A stretch of 64,000 bases of DNA from Protula sp. h YS-2021 (taxonomy: Eukaryota > Annelida > Polychaeta > Sabellida > Serpulidae). Position 1 is the stretch's first letter. Every line of letters begins with the position of its first letter. The stretch is from positions 94,677,804 to 94,741,803 of the forward strand of contig OX457025.1 in the NCBI GenBank assembly GCA_949752745.1, in the 5' to 3' direction. The notes under the pieces are model-generated. The model saw nothing but the letters and a program-made list of their open reading frames with translations. It was not told the DNA's origin and ran no database searches. Both the position numbers and the translations under genes were made by a program. Below are positions 49,211 through 63,150 of this stretch, piece by piece.

Positions 49211-50198
49211 GCGCGTTTCCACGATTGGCCAATTTCAACCACTACGATTTGCTTGGCACTTCAGCAGCAAGCCTTTGTATAAAGTGGATTAATAAATGGT
49301 TATGTTTTTAACCATATTAAATATCGTTGTAATATGTTTTGCTTTCGTCAGCTCAGTTATTTATTTATTTTCCACAGAAATGAGCGACTTTGTGATGGCT
49401 GATGTTTTGACTGCCATTTTCACAACAAACATAATATGATTCCGCAGATGGGAGTAAAGCTTGCCATGTAGAAAACTTGCCAATTTTTACTTTACTTTCT
49501 AGGACCAGCCCGTCAGTCTAATGAGTTGTGATAACTCAGTCTCTTTTCATCAAGTCTTTCAGTACATTACATTCGGGTTTTTTTTAACCCCGTCCTCTTT
49601 AGAAAAAAAAACAAAGCAAAAAGCAAAACTTAACTAAAACATTTTACTGGCGCGGAAGTGCTGTTAGACACTGACGTTTTTTTCCTCACTTAACAAACAA
49701 GTCTTGAGCCTCCTCAGAAAGATTGCGACAAATGAACAAATTCAAGTTTTATATGAGCATCTGGTTATAAATCCTATGTTTTGTAGAAGGTTGCAAACTC
49801 AATTGCAAAACTATAAGATCGTATAAAATCACAACAACAATGGCTCATTCTTTTTTAATGAAAACGAACCATAAGTCGTTCGTCTGAATGTCAACACTCC
49901 CCGGAAGAAACGTCACAATGACGTTCACAATTTTCTTTAGAAATAAAGGTGAGTCTTAGAATAGACTCAACAAAATAAATTGCAAAATTGAGCCGTTTTG
50001 CATTGATTTTAATCGTATTGAGCTTTTTAAAGAATACCAATGTCAATTTCAACATCAAAATTGATTTACATGTGTCCCTGAGAAATAAAAACACGTAGAG
50101 ACGTTTTTGTTAAATGGAGTGAAAACTAGTTTTCTTTAGAAGTCAGAATATTTTATCCTCGTAATACAGAGAGACCAAATAACACACACACACACACT

Positions 50199-50232
<34 letters not shown>

Positions 50233-51785
50233 CATTTATATATATACACACACGTGTTTATATGTTACAGTATATGATTGCACTTTTCAAGTAATAGTTG
50301 GCATGGAGTTGTGCATTAATTTTTTGTGCCGTTCTAAATTACTAGTATTGCAATAAAAATTTCCCTTTTAGCTATGCCAGAGTTGAGTTTAGAAGCATGA
50401 GAAGCAATATAACAAAAAAAAAAAAAAAGAAAAAACCAAGCAAAAACAAAAACAAAACAAAACAAATCCTACACGCGAAAGTGTATTACCAGACGTAGCT
50501 CCGGGAAAAGCTAGAAAATCACAGGGTTTGCTGCGGCATAGAGCATACCCGCTCAGCCCCAGTCAGGTAATAAAAATGCCCCGCCCCCGTCCCCACCCCC
50601 CTGAGGTCACTATTACAGAATGTAGCAGTACAACCATTCTCGCTACACTGTTTTTGTTTATTTTCGGCAACAATCTACATTTAGGTATTCAGAGAAAAGT
50701 AAGAACTTTCCTCAATAGTTTTTTTTTTTCATTTTATATTTTTACAGCCCAAGAGCATTTCAATACGGGATTCTCAGACATTTAAAGAGATAATTACAGT
50801 GCTGATCTGGTTAGCAAAAACAGTAATTGAAAGAATCATTGTCAAAAGCGTCCGACCAACAACGTGTTTCCCGGTCGCAACACGCACGAACAACACGGAG
50901 GGTAATCTCTATAAACCAATTACTAAAGAGGATCAGACTTTTTTTTGCTGGGGGGGGGGGGGGCGGGGAGGGGTTGAGAATCTGATTAGCAAGTTAGAAT
51001 CGACCAAGAGGGATAAATGCTCAGCAAATTTGATACTCTCAGGTCATGAACGACCGCTAACTCATTTTGGTGTGAAAAAAACCACGCCAGGGGTTAGACT
51101 AAATTAAGAGATGGCAGATGAAAGAAAACCGGTTATTTGAAGAAGGGCGGGTGCTATTTTTGGCCAGGACGCTCTCGACTTGCTTATAATGAGGCGAATG
51201 CTTCGCCCGACATTAAAAAAAAAAACACATACACACAGGAAACCAAGTCCAGAGCGGAAAATACTTCTTAAGAAACATTTAGTTGATTTTCGTTACAGAA
51301 AAGAAACAGAGATGAAGGCTGAAATGCAGCCGAAAACACTTGCATACAGCAGGCAAGAAAGAAGAGAATACAATAATTGGATTGGTCAGTTTTTTCTCTA
51401 ACACAAGTAAGGACATAGAAATTGGAACTGGGAGCTGAAACCTCTCACCAATGGGGCAGCTGCCCAAAGAAGACCATTTTTTTATAGTTTTTTTTCATCA
51501 TTATGACTGAGCCCAGCATAAAGGACTGCTCCGGAAATCGGACCACAACGGCTGTGCTCCGGAAATCGGCCACCGACTGTGCTCCGGAAATAGGGCCAAT
51601 AGCAAAAACACCGCTCCCATCCCGTGCAGGTTTGGATGTGACATACTTCTCAACCACTGATCGCAGCTTTCGCCACATATAAGGATCTGAGGGTTGAAAA
51701 CCGGAGATTTACATAAAATTAGAACACGATTCTTCCCAATTCAATAAATATTCTAAAAATTATATGCTTTTTGTTTGAATATAAT
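49211..51785. other. Non-coding stretch between the gap and the hAT element
   Basis: AT-rich, no gene recognised. Contains a CA microsatellite at 50184-50245, a G-run near 50951-50965 and, at 51520-51600, about three units of CTCCGGAAATCGG with 25-29-bp spacing. Confidence 0.5.
50184..50245. repeat. (CA)n microsatellite
   Basis: About 28 CA units with a CT and a CG interruption. Confidence 0.96.
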
Positions 51786-53299
51786 CAGGGTTCCCATTTC
51801 CGGGCGTTTGTGCGTGATTCACGCACAAACATGGACACTTTTGAAGAGTCGGGGGAACAGTCACGCACAGAAATTCCTGTGATAAAAAGCACATGTTGTC
51901 TTAAGTCAAAAATGAATTCATATCAAATTTGTTAGACGAATTTGATAAAAGATTTCCAGAAGACGACATAAATATTTTGAAGAATCACAATTTAATTTTG
52001 AATCCAAAGCTTCTGCGGGCCGATAGTGATGGCATTAGAAATCACGGAAACGAGGCAATGGAAGAGATTTTGAAGGCTTTTGCACAAGGCGAAAATGCAA
52101 TAATCAGCGCTGAGGAAACCAGAAATTCTTTTCTTAACTTCAAATATCTGGTAAATAACAGTAGAAATGACCAACTAACAGCGTTTTGCTTAAAAGCAAT
52201 GACCAACTATCAGATATTTTTTCCTCAAAATTTTGCAAAACTGGCTTGCATACTACAGGTAACCCCTCTTCCAAGTGTTCCCTGTGAACGGGGGTTTTCT
52301 CAACAAAATATTATTCATAGTAAAGTAACAAACAAATTGTCCTCCCAGTCGGTTTCAAACATGATGTTGATAAGAAGTGTTACGTCGTCAAAAACGTTTG
52401 ATGAACAGTCTTTACTTTCTCGTTCACGAGAAGTATTTTTGCGAACCTGCAGAGGTAATTTTAATTAAAATGTGTACGGTACCGAAAAAATTCTACCTTT
52501 CACACAAAATTTGTGAAATTTATTTCTCTTTAGTTAAGAATTTACTACAGGGCGATTGACTGAATTTAAAATTTTTGAACGAATTTTAAACAAAACAAAT
52601 ATATCTATATGCCAAGCTTTAGAAAAAATTGACCAATTTTTATAGTTGATTTTTTTTTTCTTCCTCCCGCACTTTTTTTTTTGTTCTGTCTTCAACCCCC
52701 CTGCTAATATGCTAATATACTATTGTTGTGTAATTTTCATTCTTATTGTCAACCGCTAAACTGAAACTTGATTTCAGTTGATTAGAAAGTGTTTGGCCAG
52801 AGTATAAAAAAGCACTTGTTCTCCTTAACAGCATCCAAAAAAAAAAAAAAAATTGTCACTATGTTTGCGTTGCCATAACTTGATATGTATGAGTTTTAAA
52901 ATATATACTGGAATGAAGTGATAATAAAAAAAAAAAAAAAAAAATTTTGAGTTAGTAATCTTACTGCAACCATTGCAAGGTGTTTAGTAGATTCAAAACT
53001 GTTTCTGTAACGGAGTAGTATTAATTTTCTTCTGTTATTGGAGGTGTTTTCCGTTTTGTTTGCTTTTTATTACAAAGCGTTAAAATAAACAAGAAATGAT
53101 CTATTTATTTGTATTTTTTGTCTTTTACTTAATTTTGTCTTTTAATGTTTACCACTACTAAGGGTCTGAGATGTTCGGTGAATGTTTTATACATTTTACT
53201 TGCGAAGTGACCGAAATCCATTTTTTTTCGCATTCATGCACAGTTTTCAATAAGTGTGGGTACAAAAACCCCCATTTTCAAAAGTGAGTGGGAACCCTG
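51786..53299 (+). mobile_element. Internally deleted hAT transposon
   Basis: The ends are inverted: CAGGGTTCCCATT at 51786 and the complement of CAGGGTTCCCACT ending at 53299 (12 of 13 identical). Flanking 8-mers AATATAAT and AATATATA agree at six positions, a decayed 8-bp target duplication as expected for hAT. Inside is only the C-terminal part of a transposase. Near the left end a 25-bp almost perfect palindrome (GTTTGTGCGTGA/TCACGCACAAAC) occurs at about 51807-51831. Confidence 0.87.
51905..52468 (+). pseudogene. hAT transposase C-terminal fragment (ZNF862/KIAA1586-like)
   Basis: The frame opens after a TAA at 51902 without an ATG. The region LACILQVTPLPSVPCERGFS followed by SKVTNKLSSQSVSNMMLIRS is the hAT C-terminal dimerisation domain (the P....CERGFS signature). 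About 187 codons remain of a usual 600-800; zinc finger and catalytic parts are gone. The similarity to KIAA1586/ZNF862-type domesticated hATs is recalled, not searched. Confidence 0.85.
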
Positions 53300-53307
53300 A
53301 ATATATA

Positions 53308-55650
53308 ACACTGGTAGACGCGAAGTTTTGCCCAAGTGAATGTTTTAAAATGTGTTTATGGCTACTCCAACCTCTAGACAGCTGCTGTAACCTCTTAAGC
53401 GCTACTCTGTGTGTGTGTTTTAATTGCCAGCTGCTCGTGTGTTTTAACAGCTATTTGAATACTCGCAATGACTCAGATTTTTACTCCCTGGTCACATCTC
53501 TGAACATTTTCGTATTTATTGCTTTAAAGCAAAAACGTTCCCATCTGTTAATCCATAATATGTTTTCTACACATGGTTGAGCCTACCTATTTCCCCAGTT
53601 TTTATTTTCAATGAGCCGGGGGGGGGGGGGGGAGGGGGGAGGGCGGTAATAGCATTTGCATACAAACGCTTATTTGAAAAACTAAGAGCAAAACAACATT
53701 GTGAATACAAATTAATGTAGCTGATGTACTTGTGATGCTTGCGTCAGGAGTTCCTAGGGATTGCTGCTTCAGCTCTACTGGTGATATTCCAGGCTTTTTT
53801 TTTTTCATTTACACGACTTTTTTAAACTTTTACTTGAAAATAAGTCCCAGCTACAGCTCTCAACATGAGCAATTTACGGTTAAACAGGCGACATTGTCAA
53901 CTCAAACATTGCAAACACATGACGGGATTCCCGGATGCGACCACCCCGTGAATCGGACCACCCCACAAATACGACCACTTTTCAATAGTCTCGTTCTTTG
54001 TGCCACCCATGGTATCCCAACAGATGGGCCCATCGCGGAAATTGCGGCCTCCTTAGTTGTACTTTGTCCTACTTCCGGGTTTCACGTTACTAAGTTAAAC
54101 AACTTCGAAACAGTATCGATAAATAACCGGCAATGAAGGCTCGATTCGCTAATTGCTCTCCGGGATTAATATGTGTCGGAACCTTTTACAAAACTTTCTT
54201 TATTGGGTATGAATATTTTATGGCCACCGAGGCTGATCTTCAGCCTGTTGTTACAAATCATATGGTGTCCTCGTGGGATTTTTTCCCACAGAAATCACTT
54301 TTGGCAAGAACGTTTTGGCTTGCTTAATGACTAATGTTAGAAGATGCGCGTTTGATTGACAGCTTTAATGGTCGTTACAAGTCCAATGTGTGTGTAACGC
54401 AGCGTTTCTCTGTCAAATATTTGGTCATATGTTGAACATATGGTTTGATCAAGTTGATCCCAAAATGAACAAATTGTAACTAATTATAAACATCGATGAC
54501 GTCATTAAGCCGCGGTGGCCACAAAAACTAAACTGAACAGAAACGATCAGATGAAGACATGAAGAGGTGTGGTGTGGCTGACCATTGGGATCGGACCACT
54601 TCGGAGCACTCCGGACCACTTCGGTAGCACTAAGAACAACTTTGATCGTTTCAGTAAGTAACCCACGTACACGTATCGCAGACCAGAAATATACGCAAAT
54701 ACTTAAAAGTGAAGCACTGTATTAATAAAAGTACAAAACAGGAAGCAAATAAAACCGCTCACGTGACATTAAGTGAAGACTGCGACTATACGTGAACATG
54801 TTCTCATATATCTGTGAAGTCTTTTCCATAAAAGTCAGACGTCTTCGTTCGATCTAAGTGTTGCTCTAAACCATCAAGGGACACAGCGATAATAACACCA
54901 CAGACCCGTTTCTACAATGACCTTAGATCTCAAAACGAGGTTAACTGAGCTACCTCGTGACTGAAAAGTTATATGTCGCCCTTGACACAACCAATGAAAA
55001 TACACAAATAAGGCTATAAAGGGAATAACGAAATAAAGGCAGTTTCCTGATTAGTCGTGCTATAAGGGTACAGAGGAACCCCGGAATAAGTTTACATACA
55101 TATCGGACCGCCTCTCAACTGGAACCACTTTTCAATTGTCCTGCTCTTGGTGTTCTCCATTTTAGGAACCCACAAACAGGACCAGATTGGAAACCAAAGC
55201 ACCTTGCAACTTTTCACCCCCCCCCCCCCATTCCGCTGGTCTTATTTTGGACATTGCACTGTAGTTTTGGAAGCAAATTCATTTCACGGTTTACACCTTC
55301 CAATAGTGTTATAGTTACTTGTTTATTTGCCCAGTTCCAAGAAGTTTCACAAAAAGGGAATCATCACCATTACCAAGATGGGTTAAATATACATAAGGGA
55401 ACCCTGGAGGAGAGACCATTAGAGAAGGACGAAGCCAAAGTGGCTCGATGTCAAGGGTGACCACGTGTATAGAATTCTTGTTATGGAATATATATAGAAC
55501 GGGACTATTGAAAAGTGGTACCATTTATAAATGGTGCCAAATCCGAGTGCCATATCCCGCAGTTCCCCTGTACCAAGGACTTTTTATATATCAACAGTCT
55601 TTGCCTGTATTCCGTCACCTTATTTCTCATTCTGTTTTTTAATGGTCAAA
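53308..55650. other. Non-coding DNA with scraps of dispersed repeats
   Basis: No gene recognised. GAATCGGACCACCCCACAAA (about 53952) and TATCGGACCGCC (about 55102) with nearby CTTTTCAATAGTC and CTTTTCAATTGTC suggest two diverged copies of one repeat. A G-run lies at 53619-53632 and a C-run near 55219. Confidence 0.4.
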
Positions 55651-55664
55651 CAAACTTTACTTGT

Positions 55665-55935
55665 GATATTCCTTGTGATATTCTTATCATATCTTGTTGT
55701 ATCTCATAATATGTTGTATTATCTTATCATATCTTGAGGTATATCTTATCGTGTCTTGTTGTATCTCATAATATGTTGTAGTATCTTATCATATCTTGGT
55801 ATCTTATCATATCTTATGGTCTCTTATCTACCTTGTATCTTATGATTAATTGTTAATTCTTATGATATCTCTTGTTATCTTGTGATATCTCGTATTATCT
55901 TATCATATCTTGTGATATCTTATCATATTTCGACC
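55665..55935. repeat. Degenerate TATCTTATCATATCTTG repeat
   Basis: Irregular recurrences of TCTTATCATATCTTG and GTATCTCATAATATGTTGTA over about 270 bases. Confidence 0.85.
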
Positions 55936-56106
55936 TTCATCCTGGTCCTTAGTTACACGTTTTTGGCAACAAATGTCCGTTAGCTTAGAACATCAAGAAC
56001 GGGTGCGTTTAACTGTCCCTCAAATGAAGTTACAGGAACATCACACGGGCAGGTGCAGAGACTATGTACAATAAACGTTGTACATATTTGGCACTTTTAA
56101 GTACTG

Positions 56107-56745
56107 TTGATTGCAAGATTAGAGTGCTATTACACACAATACATATCACATCGCACAACACAAGAAAGATCAAAATACACCAAATCACAAAGCACAACAT
56201 ACCACAACACACATCACATCACAAAACATAATGCAATGGAATATATCCCATCAAGCTGCACAACACACTACAATATACATCTCATCACAAAGCACAACAC
56301 ACTACAACACATCACGTCCAATAGCACAACACATCACAACACACATCGCATCAGACTGCACAACAAACTACAACACACATCACATGACAAAGCACAACGC
56401 ACAATAATACACATCACATCACACAACCCAACACATAACAACACACACCTCTTCACAAAACACAACACATTACAACACCCATATATCACATCGCACAACA
56501 AACTACAACAAACAGCACAACAGATTACAACACAAATCACATCAAACAGCACAACACACACTAAAACACATCGTGTCACACAGCACAACACACTATAACA
56601 CATATCACAGTAGACAGCACAGCAAAACACACTACAACGCACATCATATGAAACAGCACAATACACAGCACCACACTGCACAGCACACAAAAACACACAT
56701 CACATAGCACAACACATCACACGGCACAACACATTACATCACATA
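56107..56745. repeat. Degenerate CACAACACA/CATCACATC repeat
   Basis: About 640 bases of CA-rich repeats with a loose 25-35-bp period (ACACATCACATCA, GCACAACACACTACAACA). Strong strand asymmetry: almost no G on the plus strand. The Thr/His-rich and Cys/Val-rich frames are artefacts. Confidence 0.9.
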
Positions 56746-58620
56746 TTCACATCGCGCATCGCAAGACCAAGCCATAAACATGCACAAGCAAGGCACATAA
56801 CGAAACTGACACGAACACCACTCGTGCCCCAGACTCGTGTTTCAACAGTGGTGCACCCCATAGGGACATTAGTTGAACTGCCTTTTTATATTTTTTCAAC
56901 AAAACTATGTTGAATGATTTATTTTGTACAGAAAACATTTGCCGGCAGATGTGCAAAGTGAGTGCGATAAGAAAACAAGAACTAAGCTCTTTACTCTCCT
57001 GACGTGTTCTGACAGTTAAGACAGGTTATGACACGCGGAAAAACCGGGCGAAGTTGCAATGCAATTAAACAAACATTAGATAGTGTTCAGAAATAATCTA
57101 ATGTCGATGGATTGCCAAAATTTTGTCAGGCAGTGAGAAGATGAACAGTGGAAAATAACAAAAAGTCGAATTTTTTTTTCAAAGGCAGTCAAGAATTGCT
57201 TTGCGTCTGATAATCCGTCCGATAATCCATCGCGAAACCGTGTTACTTGTACCCATCGTTCTCTCTTCATTATTCCATTATTTCTCTGTCATTTCAATAG
57301 CTGGGATGTATTAGTAACGTTTCTTTACACCATTAACAAGTTAATATAGCAAGCTTGCTTATCTTCATCAGAATTTGTTGAACCACAACAAATTGGTAAC
57401 AGCAGCAATTACTTTGACTGAGAAAAATTTGCACCCACCTGTGTTTATTTTCACCAGTTCAATGAAATTGCCCTTTAGAAAAGACCATGTCTTTAGAAGA
57501 AGAAAAAAAGAGAAGATGGATATTTTCAAATCTGTAAGGATTACTTCAGATGTAACTGTCTAACTTCATTTTAGGTGCTCTTATGAGAAAGAGGTGACCT
57601 TCTTTTTCTTAAGAGAGCATTGATGCTGTTGGGATAAAGAATAGTAAACCCTCACTGTCTATTCAAAGGCATAGCCAAAACCAAAAAAAGAGAACATTCA
57701 AAGCTCTCACAGGGGAAGGTAGTCCCCATGAAATATGTACGCAGAGAGGAACGTGTGTGTGTTTTTAGGGGGAGTGGTGTGGAGGGGGGGGCTCTTGGCT
57801 TGTTCCTCCATCATCGATATAGACAATGCCTGTGTCACATATATTTCATATGAGAAGTGAGGGGGAGGGAGTGTTAAATGTGCACGAAATTTATATGTGT
57901 GTGGACGATAATCAACTATATGTATCACCCATCCTCCCCCCTCCCCCCACCTCCCATCCAACAAACACACACACCTCAAACACCACCACCACCATCATCA
58001 TTCCTTCCTGCGCTAATCGTCGGATTTATATCTGTCATTTCGCGAGTAGAAGGCCATGACGTCATCACATTAGGGGTTAATACCGCAGATACATCAGCCT
58101 TGCCATCATCGGATACACAATCGGTATACTAATGGTAAGCAACAGCGGACTGACGTATGGCCGCCATGATGCAGTATGAGTCAGACAAATGGTCGCAGCC
58201 GTCGGCAATGGTGCAGGGAAGAGCATCTAAATTACTTATAAAAGAGCTGTTATTGGGATATTGAACACTGCCTAGAAACATTTGTTTAGTGGCCTAGATG
58301 TCTGTTGCTGAGTGTTAAAAAAAATGAAATAGTGTGGAAAAAATTAAACTTCTGGCGATTTCTTGATCTAAGGGTTTTTGTTTGTTTGTTTTTGTTTCTG
58401 TTGTTGTTTTTTTTTTTTTTTTTTGGGGGGGGGGGGGGGGGAGAAAGGTGGAGCTTAAAAGTGTTACGAATACGAACAATGACAATGTTTAAATAAATAT
58501 CGCAAATGCATGAAAAACCTGCCTTTGCGAAAATGGCGATAATATATGCATTGAGACTGGGACAAGGATTTCCCACAGGAAAGTATGACGTGAAACTACA
58601 ACTTTTGCAGTTGCATGCTT
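56746..58620. other. Non-coding DNA
   Basis: No gene recognised. A T16/G16 junction lies at 58408-58441. Confidence 0.45.
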
Positions 58621-58627
58621 ATTTCAT

Positions 58628-58812
58628 CTGTGAATTATGAGACACCCTCCCCCCCCCCCCCCCGCCCTAAAATAAAGACGCCACGTTTTTATTTTCCCGC
58701 GATATTTTTGAAATAAAAATACGGGGGGGGGGGGTTGACTCGTGAGAACGGGTTACCATGTGTGTCCATGACCTTTTTTTTAGGGCGGGGGGGGGGGGGG
58801 GGTGGGGTACCT
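58628..58812. repeat. Inverted repeat bounded by poly-C and poly-G
   Basis: ACCCTCCCC...CCGCCCTAAAATAAA at 58632-58676 is inverted as TTTTTTTTAGGGCGGG...GGTGGGG at 58773-58806. Inside, GTTTTTATTTTCCCG and AAATAAAAATACGGG also pair, and GGTTACCATGTGTGTCCATG (from 58751) is a fragment of the GTTACCATGC family. Confidence 0.75.
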
Positions 58813-60845
58813 ATGAAGTATGATCGTTCTTGCGCAATGATAAACAACATGACGTCATAATCACAACAAGAACAATCAGTCTCCACTAAAACGTCCTGTT
58901 TTGACAAAGGGAATAATTTTACCAGCCAAACAGAGTCTTAATAAGCAATTTCAGTTTAATCAATAAAAGTGTATATACAAATAAAAAAAAATAATAATTG
59001 AAGGGGTCCATGCATAAACCTGATAACTGCACTTGTCAGCAGTGGAGGAAAACGCTTTTAAAAATTGAACTTTAAATAACAAGCGTACGTTTTTTCTCAG
59101 CGTATTTTCCTAATAAATGCCTACTTCTAATGAGTTTTCAGGTGTAAGACTTACAGATGTGATAGAACAGAGGCCAAGAAATACCACGGTGGTATTTAGT
59201 GGATTTTCCTGATAAGTGTAGTTATCAAGTTTATGCATGGGCCCCTTCTTATTTATACCCCGAGCCTAAATGTAACACATTTAAAATGACCGTGAAATGC
59301 GGAATGCCGTTTTTACATTTTACATTAAAATTTTAGATATGCATATTTTAATTTAAGATATTTATAATTTTTAATTAAAAATATCTTCAATAATAAGGAT
59401 ATGTAACATTTTTAAATGTATTTTTTAACAGTTTAAGATACTGCCAATTGAATAAAGTTTATCTGGTATTTAATCAGAGATATATGTTAAGTTCCATTAT
59501 AGGCATTGAAAAAGACATTTAAAGATGCTTTCTATTAGTTGTTGCTATAAATAAGAATGTCCAGGGCCATTGTGACCAGCCGAAACAATTACCCAGATTC
59601 TCAACAGCACAAGCCAGGTGCGGAACCCCCGGTGAACTTCCTACCAACTTCTGGAACGAACAGTAAAAAAAAACTGAATGAGGAGACAGAGCGCGGAAAT
59701 AACTGCAATATGCTTTTTTTTATTTGTTTATTTTCGATATTGGTAAATTTCGATAAAAAGAACGACATACATTCTTGTGCATATTAGAAACATGCATGTA
59801 ATTCAATTTAAAAAAAAAAAACACACACATAAATTTATGAATAAATAAATGAAAAAAAAAGGAATCTAAAAAAAAAAAAAAAAAAAGAAATCGACAAAAA
59901 TGATATTTTTTAGGTTTCCCAAATATCACTCTTCCAACATTATGACCGCGTAGATGATTGCTTGCAAACAATTCTTGTCAAATTTGAAAAGTTTTAGAAT
60001 GAGATAACAAAAGACGCCACGTTCCTAGGGTGCATAGCGGAAGAGGGAACAGACTGCATACGTTACCAACAATGGTTCATTTAGTAAATGAAGCCAGCTA
60101 TTATATCATAGCCTCAGTAATCCGAACACCTTGTTAATCCGGACAAATTTTTAACAGCCCAAACGCTGCCGCGAGTACTCAGGTTTTTTCTGTAATAGCC
60201 TAACGGCGGATAAAAGAGAAGCCTTCTTCTGTCGCACTGAACCAAGCCCGACATAGTCATTTGGTCGAAAAAAAAAACTGAACAGTAAAATGTTGAATTG
60301 GAATTTGGTACGTCTTTCCTTATCAGTCTAAAAAACCACTGGGATTAATGTGCTCTGATTAAATAACACCAGGAAAAACAGTCCTTTAATTTTCCGTTTA
60401 GTCCTGATCTCCCCTGTTCAACTGGGTGCCAAGACCACAACAATGTCGGGGAAAAAAGATTGCCGTGCATACAGTTAATTCCTAAAGTTGGCCAGAATAA
60501 GCTATCAAACAGGAGGCTTTCTAAAATGAAAGTGATAGCAATCTGATTTTCTTGACATAAAAAGGATATATGTGCGTAATTACGGACCAATAAAATGTCG
60601 GAAGCATCAGTAAATTGCCATGCAGCGCTGCGACAAAAAAACATAGGACGCGGCAAATTGCAACCGGTTTCTTTAAAAAACAAAACTAGACTAAATCTAC
60701 TTTCCCTACGATGTAAAAAATACAAAGATACAAGCAAATTTTTGATGTGAATTATGAGCCAACAGCAAACTAGGCAACAGTAACAATAATTGGCCTGCGC
60801 AATCGCCCAATGATACGGCAGCTTGTAGAGATGTGTAGACTTATG
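58813..60845. other. Non-coding AT-rich DNA
   Basis: No gene recognised. GTAATCCGAACACC followed by GTTAATCCGGACAAAT at 60117-60150 resembles the sub-terminal repeats of pogo/Tigger-like MITEs but is too short to call. Confidence 0.4.
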
Positions 60846-60849
60846 CATG

Positions 60850-61330
60850 GGGATCATATGGTGATCACATGATTATCCCACTGTGATCATGTGGTGATGA
60901 TATGATGATGATGATGTGATGCTCATATGGTGATCGCACGGTGATCGCATTGTGATCATATGGAATCACACATGGTAATCACACTGTGGTCATACGGTGA
61001 CGATATGGTGACTATATGGTAATCATACGCTGATCATATGGTGATCATGTGGTTTATAACGGGTCATTGTGCGTTGACAGATTCATGATGTCTTGACCAT
61101 TTGGTGAAATGGTGAAGTAAGGGCATGCCGTTAGCCTCCCTTACTGAAGTTGAGTCATCAGTTTAGAATCATATGGTGACACATGCTGAACACATGTTCA
61201 GATACAATATTTACCACGAGATAACCATACAGCCACCATCTGCAGGCCACACATGTTTTAATATCTAATCATTTGGTGTATGATTACGACATATGGTGAT
61301 CACTTGCTATACATGGCTTAACCATATCGT
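60850..61330. repeat. Degenerate GTGATCATATG repeat
   Basis: Short self-complementary units (GTGATCATATGGTGATCACA and relatives) fill about 60850-61050 and thin out to 61330. The unit is partly palindromic (TGATCA, CATATG). Confidence 0.85.
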
Positions 61331-63150
61331 CTCATATTTGGGAAATGATAATAATAATAAAACAAGAATATAAAATACATAGATTAAAACCAAGGTTATG
61401 CCAGGGAAAATCGTGACCCCGGGGGTTTCAGAACTAAGCATTAAAACTCATTGGGTTCAATGCTGCCAAATGCCGTGTAAATGGGGGACCCGTTCGTGAA
61501 ATGATCCAACCCTATCTTCTTTCTTCAAACTGCCACCTAAATACGTCAGCTATGACGGAATATATTCCTGTTTTCAGAGGTCTAATTAGCCTAATGGATG
61601 TAATTTCATCAGCCACCCAAAACACGCATGAACGGACGTAGTATGACAGAGCTGACAGGAAATCAAAGCGACCAATCAACTAATCTGTCACATCTTACAA
61701 CGTCATATTTTTTTGCGACATCGAAATGGAATACGTAAACCAATAACTCTCATCAAAGCTGTGCCTGCCTTTTTAAAACATTATATTGTAGGTGCAGTGA
61801 TCCTTAAGCCAACCAAATATGTGACAACTTCACCAGAAATGCCCTCGGTTGTATGTCAACAAATTGATATAAATCTGGTGTAGAAAGACATGGATACATT
61901 GACTGCGAATTATGGCCATATGTTTATCTAATAGCCATGTGTCTCAACATGCCAATATGTCCACGATATTTAAAATTTCACAACAGAAGTTTGACGAAAG
62001 GCAGCTCTAGTAGATTTTAATTGAAGGACATAGCTGCCATATCAGGGAACTGGGGCACCACAACCAAATCATACTGTGACGTCATGTCGTTGTCATTTTC
62101 TGCAAAAAATCGTGCCACCCATTCCCTATTTTAAATTAAAAAAAAAAAAAAAAGAACGAAAAATGAAGGGGATTGGAGCGTGGGCAGCATAAAGTTTATG
62201 AAGGAATCAATATCCTATCAATTGTTCGAAGATTATACATTGATCCGGGATGCTGCCGACGAGACGACACTGCGATAATGTGAGACAAGGAAGAGGAAGG
62301 TCATCACAAAATGGAGTCCCACCACGGAGGCTGCACACCTTCTTTCCAAGGCAGCAACATAGTGTGGATAGTCCATATATATACGTATATTCTGTGAATG
62401 CAATGTAGTACGTTTCTTGTAAATATTCGAGGGCTTTTTGTATGCGAGGGATTTCCTTAATAAGATACGGAACTTGTGATACGGGGGGGGGGGGGGCTTT
62501 TATACCTTTCCCTGCAGCAGATGTGCAAATCGTAAGACATTAGGGGTAACATTTGGAGGAAAACATTGCCAGGTCTTCGTGGAAACGAGCTAAAAGGCTG
62601 TTAGTCCATCCCCTTGGGAATAATTAAAAGAATTGCCTTTCAGCAAATCCGGATTATACGGGCTTGTGTTAGCATTTCTTGTGCCCATGAATGGCCTCGG
62701 GTCGTTCTCATCAAGTAAGGTGGTAATGAACTTATAAGGGAGTCATCGTAGCCGTACAGCCGTATAACGGCTGCTCCAATAGCCCATCAACTTCACAACG
62801 TCTACCAACCGACTTATTTAGACGCTGGGAGAGTATTTACCTTACAGCAGTTGTGCAGTTTCGAAATTTAAAGAATAAACACTTCCTTTTTTAAATAGAA
62901 AATTACAGTATCGATTTTTACAGCAACTGTGTGATTCATTACACCAACTGAGCAATAAAGAGGTGCTAAATTTAATTACCACATGTGAAAAGAAGGCTCT
63001 ATTAGCCAAATAATCAGCTTCAGTCAAAACTGTCCATTCCTTTTTTTCTTTTACTCAAGCCTTGGTTTTTCGCTCTCACAAATTACTGCAGTGACAATTT
63101 TCTATTGTTTAGATGTATCTCCGAACGACTGACTGACTAATTGTGTGAAT
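61331..63150. other. Non-coding DNA
   Basis: No gene recognised. A G13 run lies near 62485. Confidence 0.45.

Noticed and set aside
48780..49311. Open frames across the N run
   Set aside because: Translation through unknown bases; not evidence of coding.
56107..56696. Thr/His-rich and Cys/Val-rich frames
   Set aside because: Produced by the CA-rich degenerate repeat.
60345..60857. 170-codon minus-strand frame
   Set aside because: Cys/Leu/Phe-rich composition typical of chance AT-rich frames, no domain recognised, no splice partners.
60850..61330. Regulatory cluster of TGATCA/CATATG sites
   Set aside because: The sites come from one degenerate satellite unit, so their number carries no independent evidence.
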